In this document: positions 29,027-37,024 of the stretch, piece after piece
Layout: every line of letters begins with the position of its first letter
Position numbering within the stretch: the stretch's first letter is position 1
Origin: Bordetella sp. BOR01
GTDB taxonomy: Bacteria > Pseudomonadota > Gammaproteobacteria > Burkholderiales > Burkholderiaceae_B
Assembly: GCF_019218885.1 (NCBI RefSeq)
Contig: NZ_JAHUWT010000004.1
Location: 682,001-746,000, forward strand
Direction: 5' to 3'
Length of the DNA: 64,000 bases
Made by a program: the position numbers and the translations under genes
Notes under the pieces: model-generated
Databases searched by the model: none
Told to the model about the DNA's origin: nothing
Seen by the model: only the letters and a program-made list of their open reading frames with translations

Positions 29027-30580
29027 TCAAACTGCGGCGGTGCGCGGTTCCTGATCGCGCAACGCCTTGCGATGGACTTTGCCGGCGGGGGTTTTCGGCA
29101 GTTCGTCGACAAACACGACATGGCGCGGATACTCGTGCTGGCTGAGCCGGCTGCGCACCAGATCCTGGATTTCCTTGATGAAGGGTGCGTCGCCCGGACG
29201 CCCCGCCACGACGAACGCCTTGACGACCTGGCCGCGCAACGGATCGGGCACGCCGATCGCCGCAGCCTCGCGCACATCGGGATGCTTCAGGATGGCGTCT
29301 TCGATCTCGACCGCGCTCATCGTCCAGCCTGCCGAGATGATGACGTCGTCGGCGCGGCCGGCATGGTAGAAATAGCCTTCGTCATCCACCCGGCCCAGGT
29401 CCTTGGTGGCCACCCAGGTGCCGCCGCGCCATACTTTCAGCTCGCCGGTCACGCCCGGCGGGCACGGCTGCCCCGCCGCGTCTTGCACTTGCACCGTGCC
29501 GCCGGGAACCGGCTTGCCCAATGAACCCGGCTTGACTCGGAAATCCTCGGCGCCCGGGTAATTGACCAGAATCACGCCGATTTCCGTAGTGCCGTACATG
29601 CTGCAGACCGGCCGGCCGAACGCCTGGCGCACGAATGCCTCCGTTTCGCTATCCATGGGTTCACCGGTGAACGACACTTTCTGCAGGTCATAGCGATAGC
29701 GCGCCACCGCGCCGGAATTGCGCATCATCCGGAAGTGCGTCGCCGCCGCCGAAATGGTAGTGAAGCGGCCGTCCTGCAAGGCCTTCAACAAACGTTCGGC
29801 GTTGAACTTGCCGCTGTAGGCGCCGATGGTGATACCCAGCGCCAAGGGGGCCAGCGTTCCATGCCACAGGCCATGGCCCCAGGCCGGCGAGGACGGGCAG
29901 AAAAACCGGTCTCCGGGACGCAGGCCGGTGCCATACAGGGCGGCCAGCATCAAGGTCACCAATGCGCGATGCGTGTGCCTGACCGCCGCGGGCAGTTCGC
30001 GCGTCGTACCTGATGTGTACTGGAAAATGGCGTTGTCGCCGGCCTGGGTGCGGGGGGCGTAGGTGTCCGGATAGGCCTGCAGCAAGGCATCGAAGGCCGC
30101 GTCGGCCACCAGTACTTCGGTATCGCCCAGCGCGCGGCACATCTCGGCCTTCTCGGCATTGGTCACCAGCAGGCGGGGCGTGCAATCGCGTATCCGCAGG
30201 CGTACGCCGTCGGGGCCGAACAGCGTGAACAAGGGCACGGCAATGGCCCCGGCCTTCAGCGCCCCGAACATGGCCGCATAGAACGCCGGCGATGGTTCCA
30301 GCATGATGGCGACCCGGTCGCCCGGGCGTACGCCGCGCGCTGCCAGCCAGTGCGCAAACTGGCTGGACTGGCGCGCCAGTTGCCGGAAAGTTATCGAGGT
30401 CTCGCCCCCGTCGGCCTGCGCCACGATGACGGCCGTGCCGTTCCCGGCCGCATGCCGGTCGACGCACTCGTGGGCAATATTGAATGTCTCGCGCGACCCG
30501 TCGAACAGGTCCCATAAGGCTTGCGGCGAGAACTGCGCCTGGGCCTCGGCGTAGGAAGTGATATCGGTAAGCGTGGGCAT
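29027..30580 (-). CDS. AMP-dependent acyl-CoA synthetase/ligase
   Basis: A 517-residue ANL-superfamily enzyme that activates a carboxylic acid to its CoA thioester via an acyl-AMP. Motifs: a divergent A3/P-loop-like region YTSGTTRELPAAV, the A5 motif CSMYGTTEIGVILVNY, A7 GYFYHAGRADDVIISAGW, and the A10 Lys in KTPAGKVHRKALRD. A3 normally reads SGTTGxPK; here Gly-x-Pro-Lys is changed to Arg-Glu-Leu-Pro, a departure worth noting. It is the first gene of the ligase-dehydratase-CoA-transferase operon and is divergent from the IclR gene. Confidence 0.9.
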   Translation of the reverse strand: MPTLTDITSYAEAQAQFSPQALWDLFDGSRETFNIAHECVDRHAAGNGTAVIVAQADGGETSITFRQLARQSSQFAHWLAARGVRPGDRVAIMLEPSPAFYAAMFGALKAGAIAVPLFTLFGPDGVRLRIRDCTPRLLVTNAEKAEMCRALGDTEVLVADAAFDALLQAYPDTYAPRTQAGDNAIFQYTSGTTRELPAAVRHTHRALVTLMLAALYGTGLRPGDRFFCPSSPAWGHGLWHGTLAPLALGITIGAYSGKFNAERLLKALQDGRFTTISAAATHFRMMRNSGAVARYRYDLQKVSFTGEPMDSETEAFVRQAFGRPVCSMYGTTEIGVILVNYPGAEDFRVKPGSLGKPVPGGTVQVQDAAGQPCPPGVTGELKVWRGGTWVATKDLGRVDDEGYFYHAGRADDVIISAGWTMSAVEIEDAILKHPDVREAAAIGVPDPLRGQVVKAFVVAGRPGDAPFIKEIQDLVRSRLSQHEYPRHVVFVDELPKTPAGKVHRKALRDQEPRTAAV

Positions 30581-30623
30581 GGATGGCCAGGTAGTTGCGA
30601 AATAGACCTGATATTTGTACTAA

Positions 30624-30636
30624 TACAATTATTAAA
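30624..30636. promoter_or_regulatory. 13-bp motif, copy 1, in IclR/ligase divergent promoter
   Basis: TACAATTATTAAA, AT-rich, 44 bases upstream of the ligase start. A one-mismatch copy in direct orientation lies at 30745-30757. One copy close to each divergent gene suggests paired regulator or promoter sites. Confidence 0.4.
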
Positions 30637-30744
30637 GGGACTGCGACCCGGCCTGCCGGATGCCGAAAAGCAGTTTTGCCAGAGATGGGGCCATTGTTCA
30701 GAGGGCAGGCATGGTTTGTCAAATAAGCCCTTAATTTGTCTTGG

Positions 30745-30757
30745 TACAATAATTAAA
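30745..30757. promoter_or_regulatory. 13-bp motif, copy 2, in IclR/ligase divergent promoter
   Basis: TACAATAATTAAA, 33 bases upstream of the IclR start. It matches copy 1 at 12 of 13 positions. A regulator bound at both would lie 121 bp apart, a distance compatible with looping. Confidence 0.4.
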
Positions 30758-30789
30758 AACCGTTGCCCACCCAGTTCGAAGGACGCCCG

Positions 30790-31590
30790 ATGCCCACGCC
30801 CGCTGCTTCTTCCATTCCTGCGCCAGCCAAAACACCATGCCTGCGGCCCGTGCCGGCGGTATCGCGTGCCGTGGCGATCTTGCGCCTGCTGGGGCGCTCT
30901 CCCAACCCCATGGGGGTGAAGGCCATCGCTGAATCGCTGGGCCTGGTCACCAGCACCTGCCTGCATATCGTGCGCGTGCTGGTCGATGAAGGCCTGCTGA
31001 AGGTCGACGAAAGCACCAAGCGCTATTCATTGGGCAGCGGCCTGCTGTCGTTGGCCCGCAATGCCTTGCAGACCAATTCGTTTCCATCGCTGGCCCAGCC
31101 GGTGCTGGATCGCATCGCGGCGCAGTGGAACGTGACAGCCATCGCCGCCGAAGTCATCGACCTGGATCACATGGTGGTGGTGGCACTGTCCAAGGCGCAT
31201 GCGCCGTTCCGGCTGCATGTCGATGTGGGCAGCCGATTCCCGGGCCTGATCAGCGCCACGGGCCGCCTGATGGCGGCGTTTTCGCGTACCCCCTGGTCGC
31301 GCATCGAACAGCGCTTCGGCACGCTGCGCTGGGAATCCCCGCCCCACTTCGCCGACTGGCGCGCCGAAGTCGAACTGGCGCGCGTGCAACGCTACAGCAT
31401 CGATACCGGCAACTACATCGCCGGCGTCACGCTGGTGGCCGCGCCGGTATTCGACACCAAGGGCCGGCTCAGCCATTCATTGACGGCCGCCGGCATGTCG
31501 GGCCACATCGATGACGACCGTGCCCAGGCGCTGGCCCGGGAACTGCTGCGCGAGGCCGACGCGCTGACGCGCCTGGCACTGCCGGACTGA
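30790..31590 (+). CDS. IclR-family transcriptional regulator
   Basis: A 266-residue IclR regulator. A winged helix-turn-helix at about residues 25-85 (VSRAVAILRLLGRSPNPMGV, KAIAESLGLVTSTCLHIVRV) precedes the effector domain, with FRLHVDVGSRFPGLISATGR and ITLVAAPVF-like blocks (GVTLVAAPVFDTKGRLSHSL). ATG 30790 has GAAGGACG upstream; an in-frame TTG nine codons earlier is possible. It is divergent from the ligase operon, which is its likely target. Confidence 0.9.
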   Translation: MPTPAASSIPAPAKTPCLRPVPAVSRAVAILRLLGRSPNPMGVKAIAESLGLVTSTCLHIVRVLVDEGLLKVDESTKRYSLGSGLLSLARNALQTNSFPSLAQPVLDRIAAQWNVTAIAAEVIDLDHMVVVALSKAHAPFRLHVDVGSRFPGLISATGRLMAAFSRTPWSRIEQRFGTLRWESPPHFADWRAEVELARVQRYSIDTGNYIAGVTLVAAPVFDTKGRLSHSLTAAGMSGHIDDDRAQALARELLREADALTRLALPD

Positions 31591-31609
31591 CCTGCCGCAA
31601 GCCGCGCCC

Positions 31610-32551
31610 TCACGAGAATACCGACGGTTCGGGCGTCCAACGCCCCTGCTCGACCAGGTCCTGGATCTGCCGGCGCAGCAGCGTGCCCAATGCCCGCACC
31701 GCGTGGGTCGACGGACGCTGGGTCGAAGTGGCGATGACCAGCGAGCGAGTAATGGTGGGCTGCACGATGCGCCAGATCCGCATGCGCCCCTGTGCGATTT
31801 GCGCCGCGACACAGGCGTAGGACAGCACCGCATAGCCCAGTCCGCTCTCTACCAGCCGCAGCATCGAATGCATGGCATCGATTTCCATTTCCACATTCGG
31901 CGCCAGGCCGATGCTGTCCAGCGATTCATCGACCAGCACCCGTATGCCATGCGGACGGCTGGGCAGGATCATGGGTATGCGGCTCAAGCGGACCGCTGGC
32001 ACCGGGCCACTGCCCAGGCCGGCCGGATCGTTGGCGGGCCCCAGCAGGAATAGCTCATCGGTCAGCAGGGCTTCGGTCGGCAAGGTGGAAATGCTCAGGC
32101 GCGGCGCATCGTACAGGACCGAAATATCGGTGCGCCCGGCGGCCAGCCATTCGAGCACATGGCCGCTATAGCCTTCCATGAATTTCAACGACATCCCGGG
32201 ATAAGCGCGCCGGAACGCCTCGATCAGCGAGACCGACAGCACCGTGGATATCGAGGCCGGCATGCCCAGCACCACGGGCCCCGTGGGGGCGCCGCCAATC
32301 GCCTTGACGGCAAGGGCAGCACTGCGCGCGGTCTCGACCAGGCCGCGTGCGTATTGCTCCAGCAGCGCCCCGGCTTCGGTCAGCGTGACGCCGCGCCCGG
32401 TACGGTAGAACAACGCCACGCCCAGTTCATCTTCCAGCGCCTTGATCTGCCGGCTGAGAATGGGCTGGCTGATCGACAGCCGCATCGCGGCGCGCGAATA
32501 CGCCCCCGATTCGGCAATGCCGATGAACAGTTCCAGTTGCCGCAATTCCAT
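31610..32551 (-). CDS. LysR-family transcriptional regulator
   Basis: A 313-residue LysR regulator. The N-terminal MELRQLELFIGIAESGAYSR and the helix-turn-helix AAMRLSISQPILSRQIKALE occupy residues 1-65. The C-terminal effector domain has the usual VESGLGYAVLSYA. It resembles the Cbl/NAC-like and aromatic-pathway group (starting MELRQLxxF). It converges on the IclR gene, and no divergent structural gene accompanies it, so the target is unknown. The start was placed at the family N-terminus; the frame remains open 39 codons upstream. Confidence 0.88.
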   Translation of the reverse strand: MELRQLELFIGIAESGAYSRAAMRLSISQPILSRQIKALEDELGVALFYRTGRGVTLTEAGALLEQYARGLVETARSAALAVKAIGGAPTGPVVLGMPASISTVLSVSLIEAFRRAYPGMSLKFMEGYSGHVLEWLAAGRTDISVLYDAPRLSISTLPTEALLTDELFLLGPANDPAGLGSGPVPAVRLSRIPMILPSRPHGIRVLVDESLDSIGLAPNVEMEIDAMHSMLRLVESGLGYAVLSYACVAAQIAQGRMRIWRIVQPTITRSLVIATSTQRPSTHAVRALGTLLRRQIQDLVEQGRWTPEPSVFS

Positions 32552-32669
32552 GATGCGCCCCCGGTCTTGGAAAGCAGCCATCTTAGAGTAACGGCGCCAT
32601 CCTGAGCGCATCTGGACGATGCCGCCGCGCAAGGAATGACCACGCGTCATGCCGCATTCGCGACCCACT

Positions 32670-32691
32670 AAAAGGCCCGCCGAAGCGGGCC
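32670..32691 (-). terminator. Rho-independent terminator after the 23-codon gene
   Basis: Read on the minus strand: GGCCCGC, loop TTCG, GCGGGCC, then TTTT. A perfect 7-bp GC stem with a stable UUCG tetraloop. It lies 22 bases after the stop of the 23-codon gene, marking the end of that transcript. Confidence 0.85.
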
Positions 32692-32712
32692 ATGGAACAG
32701 CGAGAGGAAGGG

Positions 32713-32784
32713 TCAGTGCTTACCGGGAAAGTCGCTTGGCCACCTCATGTAGTCTTCGCGTTCCCCGCGTGACGTGTAGGTCAT
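32713..32784 (-). CDS. Small protein of 23 residues downstream of hipA
   Basis: An ATG-to-TGA frame encodes MTYTSRGEREDYMRWPSDFP followed by three residues (GKH): charged, with no membrane segment. AGGAGACC stands 7 bases before the ATG and a strong terminator follows the stop, so this is a well-formed translation and transcription end rather than random sequence. It lies 69 bp downstream of hipA on the same strand, so it may be the third gene of the hipBA unit or have its own promoter in the gap. I recognise no family; function is unknown. Confidence 0.5.
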   Translation of the reverse strand: MTYTSRGEREDYMRWPSDFPGKH

Positions 32785-32853
32785 AGTGGTCTCCTGGGGC
32801 GTTGACGTACGCCCATGAAAGTAAGACCCCTTTTGCGCCCGGAAGTTCCCGTT

Positions 32854-34194
32854 TTATCGCACCGATTTCACCATCGCATGGGCCTGGAAATGCGTCAGCA
32901 GTTTCTGTTGCTGGCGTGCGGTAAGCGCCGATCCGGCGATCAGCGCGGGCCATTGTGCATGGGCCGCCTTGACACAATCGGCCACCGCTTTGGCTGCGGG
33001 CTTTTCGGGGATACCCAGGCTGGCGCAGAACGCACGCAGCATGGCGGGCGACAGCGCGGGCTTGGTGCCCGCCGCTTGCCTGGCGCCGCGGCGCGGCTCG
33101 AGGCCTGGCGGAACGATCCGCAAGGCATGGCCCTGGCAGGCGTGATACGCCGCGTAGCCCACGATGTCGTACGCGGGCGCAAGCCGCGGTGTCTTGCCAT
33201 CGGGATAGACCAGGCCCAGGTTCTTCAAGTGCATGTCGGGATTGCCCAGCATTTCATTGACCACCATGCGGCGCAGCAGTTCATGCACCGCGGGCTCTCC
33301 CAGCGAATCGAACGCCAGCAGCACGGCGGCAACGTCCAGGTACGTTGCCGCACGATATTTTTCTTCGGGCATGGCACCCAGGATCTGCGCGAAATCTTCA
33401 CAATGCACGCGGTGTCCCGGCGCCCGGTCGTAGCGCACCACGGCCAGGAAACAGGTGCGCGCATCGGCATCGCCCAGGTCGTAGCCATGTTCGGCTGACA
33501 ATTTTTCCAGGGGTTCCAGGTACGCCTGGCAGATATCCACGCCAGCCGCGTGAGCCAGTTGCAGCGACAGCGCCTCGAGCTCGGGCAGCAGCGGCTGCCC
33601 CACTACCGGCAGCTTGGCAATGATATGGGTGTCGTGGTCGCGCGTGCGCCCCACGTAGCGTTCACCCTGTTTGATGACACCCAGCTTGGGCTGCACGCCC
33701 GACAGCGACACGCCTTGCTCCATGGGGTCGGCCGTTACCGTCATTTCCAGCGCGTCCTGGTCTTGCGTGACGTAGTGCGCCAGTTCGTCGCGCGACAGTT
33801 CCACCGGCCTGGCGTAGATATTGCCGGGCAGGTCGGCTCCGCAGGCAGCCAGCATCTCGAAATGGTCTTTGGGATCGCAGCCGCGAATGCGTGCCACGTG
33901 ATCGCGGAAGACCCCTTCGGGCAGCAAGTTCTGGAAGAACGCCGGCAGCAGCCAGCCGTTCTGCGGCGAATGGCGGCCATTGAGCGGCTCGCTGCGCACG
34001 TCGGCCCAGAAGGCCGCCTGGTCGGCGGGCGAATCGGCAAGATAAGCCGCCGATACGACAGGCGCATCGGCCCGGCGCGCAAAGGCGTCGTCAGCCACGA
34101 ACCGGGTGACGACTTCCGCCCCCGGCATGCGGTACTGGAACAGCACACCGACACGCTGGGTGCCGATGAAGACGGCCAATGCCTGGACGTTCAT
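32854..34194 (-). CDS. hipA: HipA-family serine/threonine kinase toxin
   Basis: A 446-residue HipA-type kinase. The HipA N-terminal domain (about 1-100) is followed by the kinase core: Gly-rich loop SGVQPKLGVI (about 165-174), the probable ATP-contacting Lys194 in IIAKLP, catalytic Asp320/Asn325 in NPDMHLKNLG, and metal-binding Asp343 in PAYDIVGY. All catalytic residues are present, so the kinase should be active. E. coli HipA phosphorylates glutamyl-tRNA synthetase and causes growth arrest; the target here is not known. It overlaps hipB by 4 bp, the usual antitoxin-toxin coupling. Confidence 0.92.
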   Translation of the reverse strand: MNVQALAVFIGTQRVGVLFQYRMPGAEVVTRFVADDAFARRADAPVVSAAYLADSPADQAAFWADVRSEPLNGRHSPQNGWLLPAFFQNLLPEGVFRDHVARIRGCDPKDHFEMLAACGADLPGNIYARPVELSRDELAHYVTQDQDALEMTVTADPMEQGVSLSGVQPKLGVIKQGERYVGRTRDHDTHIIAKLPVVGQPLLPELEALSLQLAHAAGVDICQAYLEPLEKLSAEHGYDLGDADARTCFLAVVRYDRAPGHRVHCEDFAQILGAMPEEKYRAATYLDVAAVLLAFDSLGEPAVHELLRRMVVNEMLGNPDMHLKNLGLVYPDGKTPRLAPAYDIVGYAAYHACQGHALRIVPPGLEPRRGARQAAGTKPALSPAMLRAFCASLGIPEKPAAKAVADCVKAAHAQWPALIAGSALTARQQQKLLTHFQAHAMVKSVR

Positions 34195-34490
34195 TCGGAT
34201 ACCCCTCCGGCTTGGCGGCGCGCCACCGCGATACGGGTGGGCACCTTGGGCTTGACCGTGGCCCCGGCGTCGATGGCCGCCGCAGCCCCCTTGGGCACCA
34301 GCACCATTTCCAGGCCCAGGCGATCGGCCAGCGCCAGCAGCGTGCTGACCTTGAAGTCTTGTTCGCCGCTGAGCACATTGGTAAGCGTGCGCTGGGCAAT
34401 GCCCGCGGCATCGCGCAGGCCGGCCTGGGTCAGGCCCTGTTGCTGCAGGCGTGCGCGCAGGGTATCGGCGATGGCAGGCAGTGTTTTCAT
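34191..34490 (-). CDS. hipB: HipB-like XRE-family antitoxin
   Basis: A 99-residue DNA-binding protein with an XRE/Cro helix-turn-helix at about residues 10-65 (LQQQGLTQAGLRDAAGIAQR, then TLTNVLSGEQDFKVSTLLAL). The basic C-terminal tail is short. Its 3' end overlaps hipA by 4 bp, and its start codon directly abuts a 13-bp element repeated twice more upstream. It should bind those sites to repress the operon, and neutralise HipA. The assignment rests on the helix-turn-helix and the partner gene. Confidence 0.88.
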   Translation of the reverse strand: MKTLPAIADTLRARLQQQGLTQAGLRDAAGIAQRTLTNVLSGEQDFKVSTLLALADRLGLEMVLVPKGAAAAIDAGATVKPKVPTRIAVARRQAGGVSE

Positions 34491-34503
34491 GGCACTAAAG
34501 TAG
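34491..34503. promoter_or_regulatory. hipBA operator, site A
   Basis: GGCACTAAAGTAG on the plus strand (CTACTTTAGTGCC on the minus strand), ending exactly at the hipB start codon. It covers the place where the hipB ribosome site would be, so bound HipB could also block initiation of transcription or translation. Sites B and C lie 64 and 94 bp away. Confidence 0.7.
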
Positions 34504-34554
34504 CAAAAGCGTTGATATTGCTACTATATTGCCATTAAATGGCATATGAAGCAA

Positions 34555-34597
34555 GGCACTAAAGTAGTTTTTTTGTTAAAAACACTACTTTAGTGCC
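34555..34597. promoter_or_regulatory. hipBA operator sites B and C as a 43-bp near-perfect inverted repeat
   Basis: Site B GGCACTAAAGTAG (34555-34567) and its exact reverse complement, site C (34585-34597), flank a spacer that is itself self-complementary (T-run against A-run) apart from one mismatch and a 3-base loop. The whole block can form a 20-pair hairpin with a single mismatch. It begins 5 bases beyond the amn stop on the minus strand, so it may act as an operator for hipBA and as a transcript-end structure for amn. Smaller palindromes (TAGCAA...TTGCTA at 34501-34523; GCCAT-TAA-ATGGC at 34531-34543) lie between it and site A. Confidence 0.7.
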
Positions 34598-34601
34598 ATA
34601 T

Positions 34602-36098
34602 TCATTGAAAGGCGGTTTCCATGAATGTGCGCAACTTGCGCGAATGCAAGCGCTCTGGCGGCATCTCGCGCAGCCGTTCCAGTGCCCGGATGCCGATTTC
34701 CAGGTGCTGGTTGACCTGGTCGCGGTAAAAAGCGCTGGCCATGCCGGGCAGCTTCAGCTCGCCATGCAAGGGCTTGTCGGACACGCACAGCAAAGTGCCG
34801 TACGGCACGCGGAAGCGGAACCCATTGGCCGCGATCGTGGCCGATTCCATGTCCAGCGCAATGGCGCGCGACTGGGTAAAACGCTGTACCAATTCATTGT
34901 GGTCGCGCAGTTCCCAGTTGCGGTTGTCGATACTGGCCACCGTGCCGGTACGCATGATGCGCTTCAATTCCCAGCCGGACAGTCCGGCTACCTCTTCGAC
35001 CGCCTGTTCCAGGGCGACCTGCACTTCGGCCAGCGGCGGCACGGGAACCCAGGTGGGCAGGTCGTCGTCCAGCACATGGTCTTCGCGTACGTAGCCGTGC
35101 GCCAGCACGTAGTCGCCCAGGCGCTGCGAGTCGCGCAGGCCGGCGCAATGGCCCAGCATCAGCCAGGCATGGGGGCGCAGCACGGCAATGTGATCGGTGA
35201 TGGTCTTGGCATTGGACGGCCCCACGCCGATATTGACCAGGGTGATGCCCGAATGATTCGGCCGCACCAAGTGATAGGCTGGCATCTGCGGCAGGCGCAC
35301 GCCTGCGGCCGGCGCGGGCGGCGGCGCATTGTCGCCGCGGCGGGTGATGCGGTTGCCGGGTTCCACCAACGCGTCGTAGGCACCGCTGCCGCTGGCCATC
35401 AGGGCCCGTGCGCGCGCGCAGAACTCGTCGACATAGAACTGATAGTTGGTGAACAGAACGAAATTCTGGAAATGCGCCGGCGCGGTGGCCGTGTAGTGCT
35501 GCAAGCGGTGCAGCGAATAGTCGACCCGCGGCGCCGTGAATGGCGCCAGGGGACGCGGCTCGCCCTCGCGGCCGCGCCACGAGCCATTGACGATGGCATC
35601 GTCGGTGACCGCCAGATCGGGGACGTCGAACAGGTCGCGCAGCGGCCGGCGCATGGCCTCCAGGCGTTCGCCCTCGACATAGGCTCCATCCGGAAAAGCG
35701 AAATGCAGCGGAATGGGCGATTCCGACTCGCCCACCTCGACCGTGCCGCCATGGTTCTGCAAAAGCAGGCCGATCTGTTCCAGGTAATAGTCGCGAAACA
35801 GCGTCGGCTGCGTCACCGTCGTCTGATAGCGGCCCGGTTCGGCCACATGGCCGAACGACAAACGGGTATCAATGGGGTCGTAGGTATCCACCGCGATGCG
35901 GATGGCCGGATAGCAGGCCCGTATCGGCCCGGGCAGGTCGCGCCCATTCACCACATCCTGGAAGGCGGCACGTATGTAAGCCGTGTTGCGCCCGTAGATC
36001 TCGATCAGGCGGTCGACCGCGGCCTGGGCCTGGTCGAATCGTTCGAACGCCAGGGGTTCGGGGCAATAGATAGAAGCGATCGAAAAGTCAACAGTCAT
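34602..36098 (-). CDS. amn: AMP nucleosidase
   Basis: A 498-residue enzyme that hydrolyses AMP to adenine and ribose-5-phosphate. An N-terminal regulatory domain (about 1-170) is followed by the nucleoside-phosphorylase-like catalytic domain, with LVNIGVGPSNAKTITDHIAV and the nucleobase/ribose site ALDMESATIAANG (ME motif). The C-terminus contains GTLLCVSDKPLHGELK. Length matches bacterial Amn. The hipBA operator array starts only a few bases past its stop, so amn transcripts could run into hipBA. Confidence 0.95.
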   Translation of the reverse strand: MTVDFSIASIYCPEPLAFERFDQAQAAVDRLIEIYGRNTAYIRAAFQDVVNGRDLPGPIRACYPAIRIAVDTYDPIDTRLSFGHVAEPGRYQTTVTQPTLFRDYYLEQIGLLLQNHGGTVEVGESESPIPLHFAFPDGAYVEGERLEAMRRPLRDLFDVPDLAVTDDAIVNGSWRGREGEPRPLAPFTAPRVDYSLHRLQHYTATAPAHFQNFVLFTNYQFYVDEFCARARALMASGSGAYDALVEPGNRITRRGDNAPPPAPAAGVRLPQMPAYHLVRPNHSGITLVNIGVGPSNAKTITDHIAVLRPHAWLMLGHCAGLRDSQRLGDYVLAHGYVREDHVLDDDLPTWVPVPPLAEVQVALEQAVEEVAGLSGWELKRIMRTGTVASIDNRNWELRDHNELVQRFTQSRAIALDMESATIAANGFRFRVPYGTLLCVSDKPLHGELKLPGMASAFYRDQVNQHLEIGIRALERLREMPPERLHSRKLRTFMETAFQ

Positions 36099-36341
36099 GT
36101 TGCGGTTCCGGAAAAACAGCGTGCCGGCGGCAGGGTATTTCGATTATGCCGTAACCACACGACGTCTCTTGCGCCGCGGCAAGCCATCATCATCTGCATG
36201 CATCGGCTCAGTAATAACCCGTAAATGCAAAGAAACGTCAATCCGGTAAAATGCCGCGTGGCCTCGTTGTATGTGCACCACACTTTCGCCGGCTTGACGT
36301 AGTCAGCCATCCCGCCCCACTCCGAATTCTGAAGTGTCGCA

Positions 36342-36953
36342 ATGACTCCACCGACGCGAAAAGTCCGTCTAGCTATATCCGCCTTACCCGCATTCCTGGC
36401 CGCGCCGCTTTTGGCGATCGGCCTGTCCTGGTCTCCCCCCGCCCAAGCCTCCATCGCGACCGACGCGCTGGCATCGCTGACGGGCCTGCGCCTGATCGAC
36501 CCGCTTACCGTCCCCACCCTGCCCGACATGGTGGTGCGTGCCGGCCTGGATACCCTGGGCACCCCCTACGTCTGGGGCGGCGAAGACCCCGACGGCGGTT
36601 TCGATTGCAGCGGCCTGACGCAATTCGTGTTCCGCGAGATCGCCGGCCTGGAACTGCCACGCACCGCGCGCGCGCAGCGCCACGAAGGCACGGCGGTCAA
36701 AAAGAAACAACTCAAGCCCGGCGACCTGGTCTTTTTCGCCACGCGACGCCGCGGCGGGGTATCGCACGTAGGCATCTACATCGGCCAGAACCAGTTCGTG
36801 CACGCCCCCACGCGCGGCTCCAGCGTACGGGTCGACAGTCTCGACAACCGCTATTGGTCGCGCCACTACGTCGCGGCGCGGCGCTACCTTGACACCGCGC
36901 CGGCTACCGCGCCGCAAGGCCACCTGGTAGCCAGCGCCAACGCGGGGCGCTAG
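36342..36953 (+). CDS. NlpC/P60 family cell-wall endopeptidase
   Basis: A 203-residue secreted peptidase. A signal peptide (about 1-36, ending PPAQAS) precedes the NlpC/P60 domain. The catalytic Cys is in DCSGLTQFVF, His in GGVSHVGIYIGQNQFVHAPT, and the third polar residue in the same block, as in Spr/MepS-type D,L-endopeptidases. It probably cleaves peptidoglycan cross-links or stem peptides. Isolated and followed by a strong bidirectional terminator. The 243 bp before it, back to the amn start, hold no convincing gene. Confidence 0.88.
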   Translation: MTPPTRKVRLAISALPAFLAAPLLAIGLSWSPPAQASIATDALASLTGLRLIDPLTVPTLPDMVVRAGLDTLGTPYVWGGEDPDGGFDCSGLTQFVFREIAGLELPRTARAQRHEGTAVKKKQLKPGDLVFFATRRRGGVSHVGIYIGQNQFVHAPTRGSSVRVDSLDNRYWSRHYVAARRYLDTAPATAPQGHLVASANAGR

Positions 36954-36966
36954 CCGAAACCCGCCA

Positions 36967-37005
36967 GGCCATGAAAAAGCGCCCAGTGGGCGCTTTTTCA
37001 TGGCC
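36967..37005. terminator. Bidirectional rho-independent terminator
   Basis: A perfect 18-bp inverted repeat with loop AGT: GGCCATGAAAAAGCGCCC and its complement. The GC core is flanked by an A-run on one side and a T-run on the other, so it works for the NlpC/P60 gene on the plus strand and the convergent SDR gene on the minus strand. Confidence 0.92.
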
Positions 37006-37024
37006 TATCATCAAACACGGCAGC

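Noticed and set aside
32720-32977. An 85-codon minus-strand frame overlapping the end of hipA
   Set aside because: It overlaps hipA coding sequence and the 23-codon gene in another frame; no ribosome site and no recognisable family.
36095-36310. A 71-codon minus-strand frame overlapping the amn start codon by ATGA, with four Cys residues
   Set aside because: The overlap is suggestive, but codon use (TTA TTA, AGA) is unlike the genome in its second half, the ribosome site is poor, and I recognise no family. It could be a leader; not enough support to list as a gene.
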